Positions 5,084 through 5,509 of a DNA stretch of 5,509 bases are shown here, in pieces. Under the pieces are notes generated by a model. The model ran no database searches. It was not told where the DNA came from and worked only from the letters and a program-made list of their open reading frames with translations. Source of the DNA: Angelakisella sp. (GTDB taxonomy: Bacteria; Bacillota; Clostridia; Oscillospirales; Ruminococcaceae); contig JAAWGY010000188.1 of the NCBI GenBank assembly GCA_022795575.1, forward strand, positions 1-5,509. The letters run 5' to 3'. How positions within the stretch are numbered: position 1 is the first letter of the stretch; every line of letters begins with the position of its first letter. The translations under genes were made by a program, and so were the position numbers.

Positions 5084-5144
5084 CCCAAAATGCGCCCGCT
5101 TACAGCGCCTGCGGCGCGCAGCGGGCTGTTTTGGGGAGATAGCG
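5084..5144 (+). repeat. Composite intergenic repeat, copy C, module 1 (perfect 61-bp inverted match)
   Basis: This is identical over 61 bp to the reverse complement of 4098-4158. The two arms enclose the SUKH-3 gene and its AT-rich surroundings (about 925 bp). It ends abruptly at 5144, after which the sequence no longer follows copy A or B closely. The complete identity, against much lower similarity elsewhere in the repeat, suggests recent duplication or gene conversion of this module. Confidence 0.9.
5094..5132 (+). terminator. Terminator-like hairpin downstream of the SUKH-3 gene
   Basis: Outer arms GCCCGCT (5094-5100) and AGCGGGC (5120-5126) enclose an inner hairpin GCGCC-TGC-GGCGC (5105-5117), followed by TGTTTT (5127-5132). 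It is the first strong hairpin after the SUKH-3 stop at 4978 and could end that transcript. The opposite strand also carries a short T-run after the stem (complement of AAAA at 5087-5090), so it may work both ways. Confidence 0.6.
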
Positions 5145-5239
5145 TCTTCCCCTGGGACCGGCCGCTGTTGGTGCTCTTACCATAGGTCTGTAAAGGTAAA
5201 AAGCTTTCCTGCCCCGTGATGACGTAGATGCTCTTTTTA

Positions 5240-5366
5240 TGCGGCCTGACGGCCTTTGTTAAGGTGAAAACCTTGTCACATATCCCCAAGCTTTTGCAGG
5301 TCGTTAGCGTCCTGGGGAGTTTCGCTCCTGCGGGAGCGACCAGGGCCTGCGCGGCCCTGGACCTGC
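5240..5366 (+). repeat. Composite intergenic repeat, copy C, modules 2 and 3 (truncated)
   Basis: GCGGCCTGACGGCCT (5241-5255) repeats a block of copy B. From 5307 the sequence follows module 3: GCGTCCTGGGG, a hairpin CGCTCC-TGCG-GGAGCG (5323-5338) and a hairpin CCAGGGCC-TGCGC-GGCCCTGG (5340-5360), then GGACCTGCGGCC. The CAAGCCTTT hairpin found in copies A and B is missing and replaced by an unrelated GCCCGG-TAGC-CCGGGC hairpin just downstream. A small AAGGT-GAAA-ACCTT hairpin lies at 5261-5274. Open frames here are short and show no protein-like character. Confidence 0.75.
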
Positions 5367-5424
5367 GGCCCGGTAGCCCGGGCTGGCACAACCTGTGGGA
5401 CAGGCTGTTCTCTTTCCCATAGGG

Positions 5425-5500
5425 CTCCCCCGGAGGGCGGAGGGGGCACACGGGGGAACTGGTTCCCCCGTGAGGCGCAGCGGAGCCGTAGGCTCCCCGG
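5425..5500. repeat. Strong palindromes at the right edge of the window
   Basis: CACGGGGGAAC (5449-5459) and GTTCCCCCGTG (5462-5472) are perfect 11-base arms separated by two bases. GGAGCC-GTA-GGCTCC (5482-5496) follows 9 bases later, and a smaller CTCC-CCC-GGAG lies at 5425-5435. No T-run follows any of them, so terminator function is not supported. They continue the hairpin-dense character of this intergenic DNA and may belong to a further repeat unit that runs beyond the window. No gene is seen from 4979 to the end. Confidence 0.6.
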
Positions 5501-5509
5501 ACCTTCCGC

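Noticed and set aside
191..5366. CRISPR array as an explanation of the repeats
   Set aside because: The copies are few, lie in alternating orientation, are kilobases apart and lack regular spacers; they are dispersed structured repeats.

Overview
The window looks like chromosomal DNA from a GC-rich Clostridia, most likely an Oscillospiraceae/Ruminococcaceae-type gut Firmicute (the Flavonifractor, Lawsonibacter or Evtepia kind). This assignment is inference. It rests on the parA-parB-serS order, a Firmicutes-type parS site, strong Shine-Dalgarno sequences and hairpin-dense intergenic repeats. Chromosomal parAB loci in Firmicutes usually lie close to oriC, so the window is probably origin-proximal, but I see no dnaA gene or convincing DnaA-box cluster here.

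Layout. Positions 1-300 hold the tail of an upstream terminator and the first copy (A) of a composite, hairpin-rich intergenic repeat. A G-free tract (308-361) and an extended -10 promoter (363-392) then lead into parA (433-1203). A 122-bp gap carries a perfect 20-bp parS palindrome, followed by parB (1326-2201) and, 76 bp later, serS (2278-3570). All three genes are on the + strand and could share one transcript. Positions 3571-4160 contain no credible gene: they hold a second, inverted copy (B) of the repeat, expanded by a cluster of at least six short perfect hairpins. An AT-richer segment (about 4255-4978) follows, with one gene (4406-4978) for a probable SUKH-3-family immunity protein and no partner toxin in view. 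Positions 4979-5509 hold a third, partial copy (C) of the repeat on the + strand and further strong palindromes.

How the parts work together. ParA (a Walker ATPase), ParB (a CTP-dependent DNA clamp loader) and parS form a complete chromosome-segregation module, with the centromere site inside the operon. SerRS is a housekeeping aminoacyl-tRNA synthetase. The SUKH-3 gene is compositionally foreign and sits between inverted repeat copies that share a perfect 61-bp match, which suggests a small accessory insertion at a repeat-rich site.

The least ordinary signal is the repeat family. It has three mosaic copies, in + / - / + orientation, built from the same hairpin modules. One stem differs between copies A and B by two fully compensatory base-pair changes, so pairing itself seems to be maintained. 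I cannot tell whether this is a transcribed structured RNA, a REP/MITE-like mobile element or a portable bidirectional terminator. I found no complete new enzymatic system in the window.
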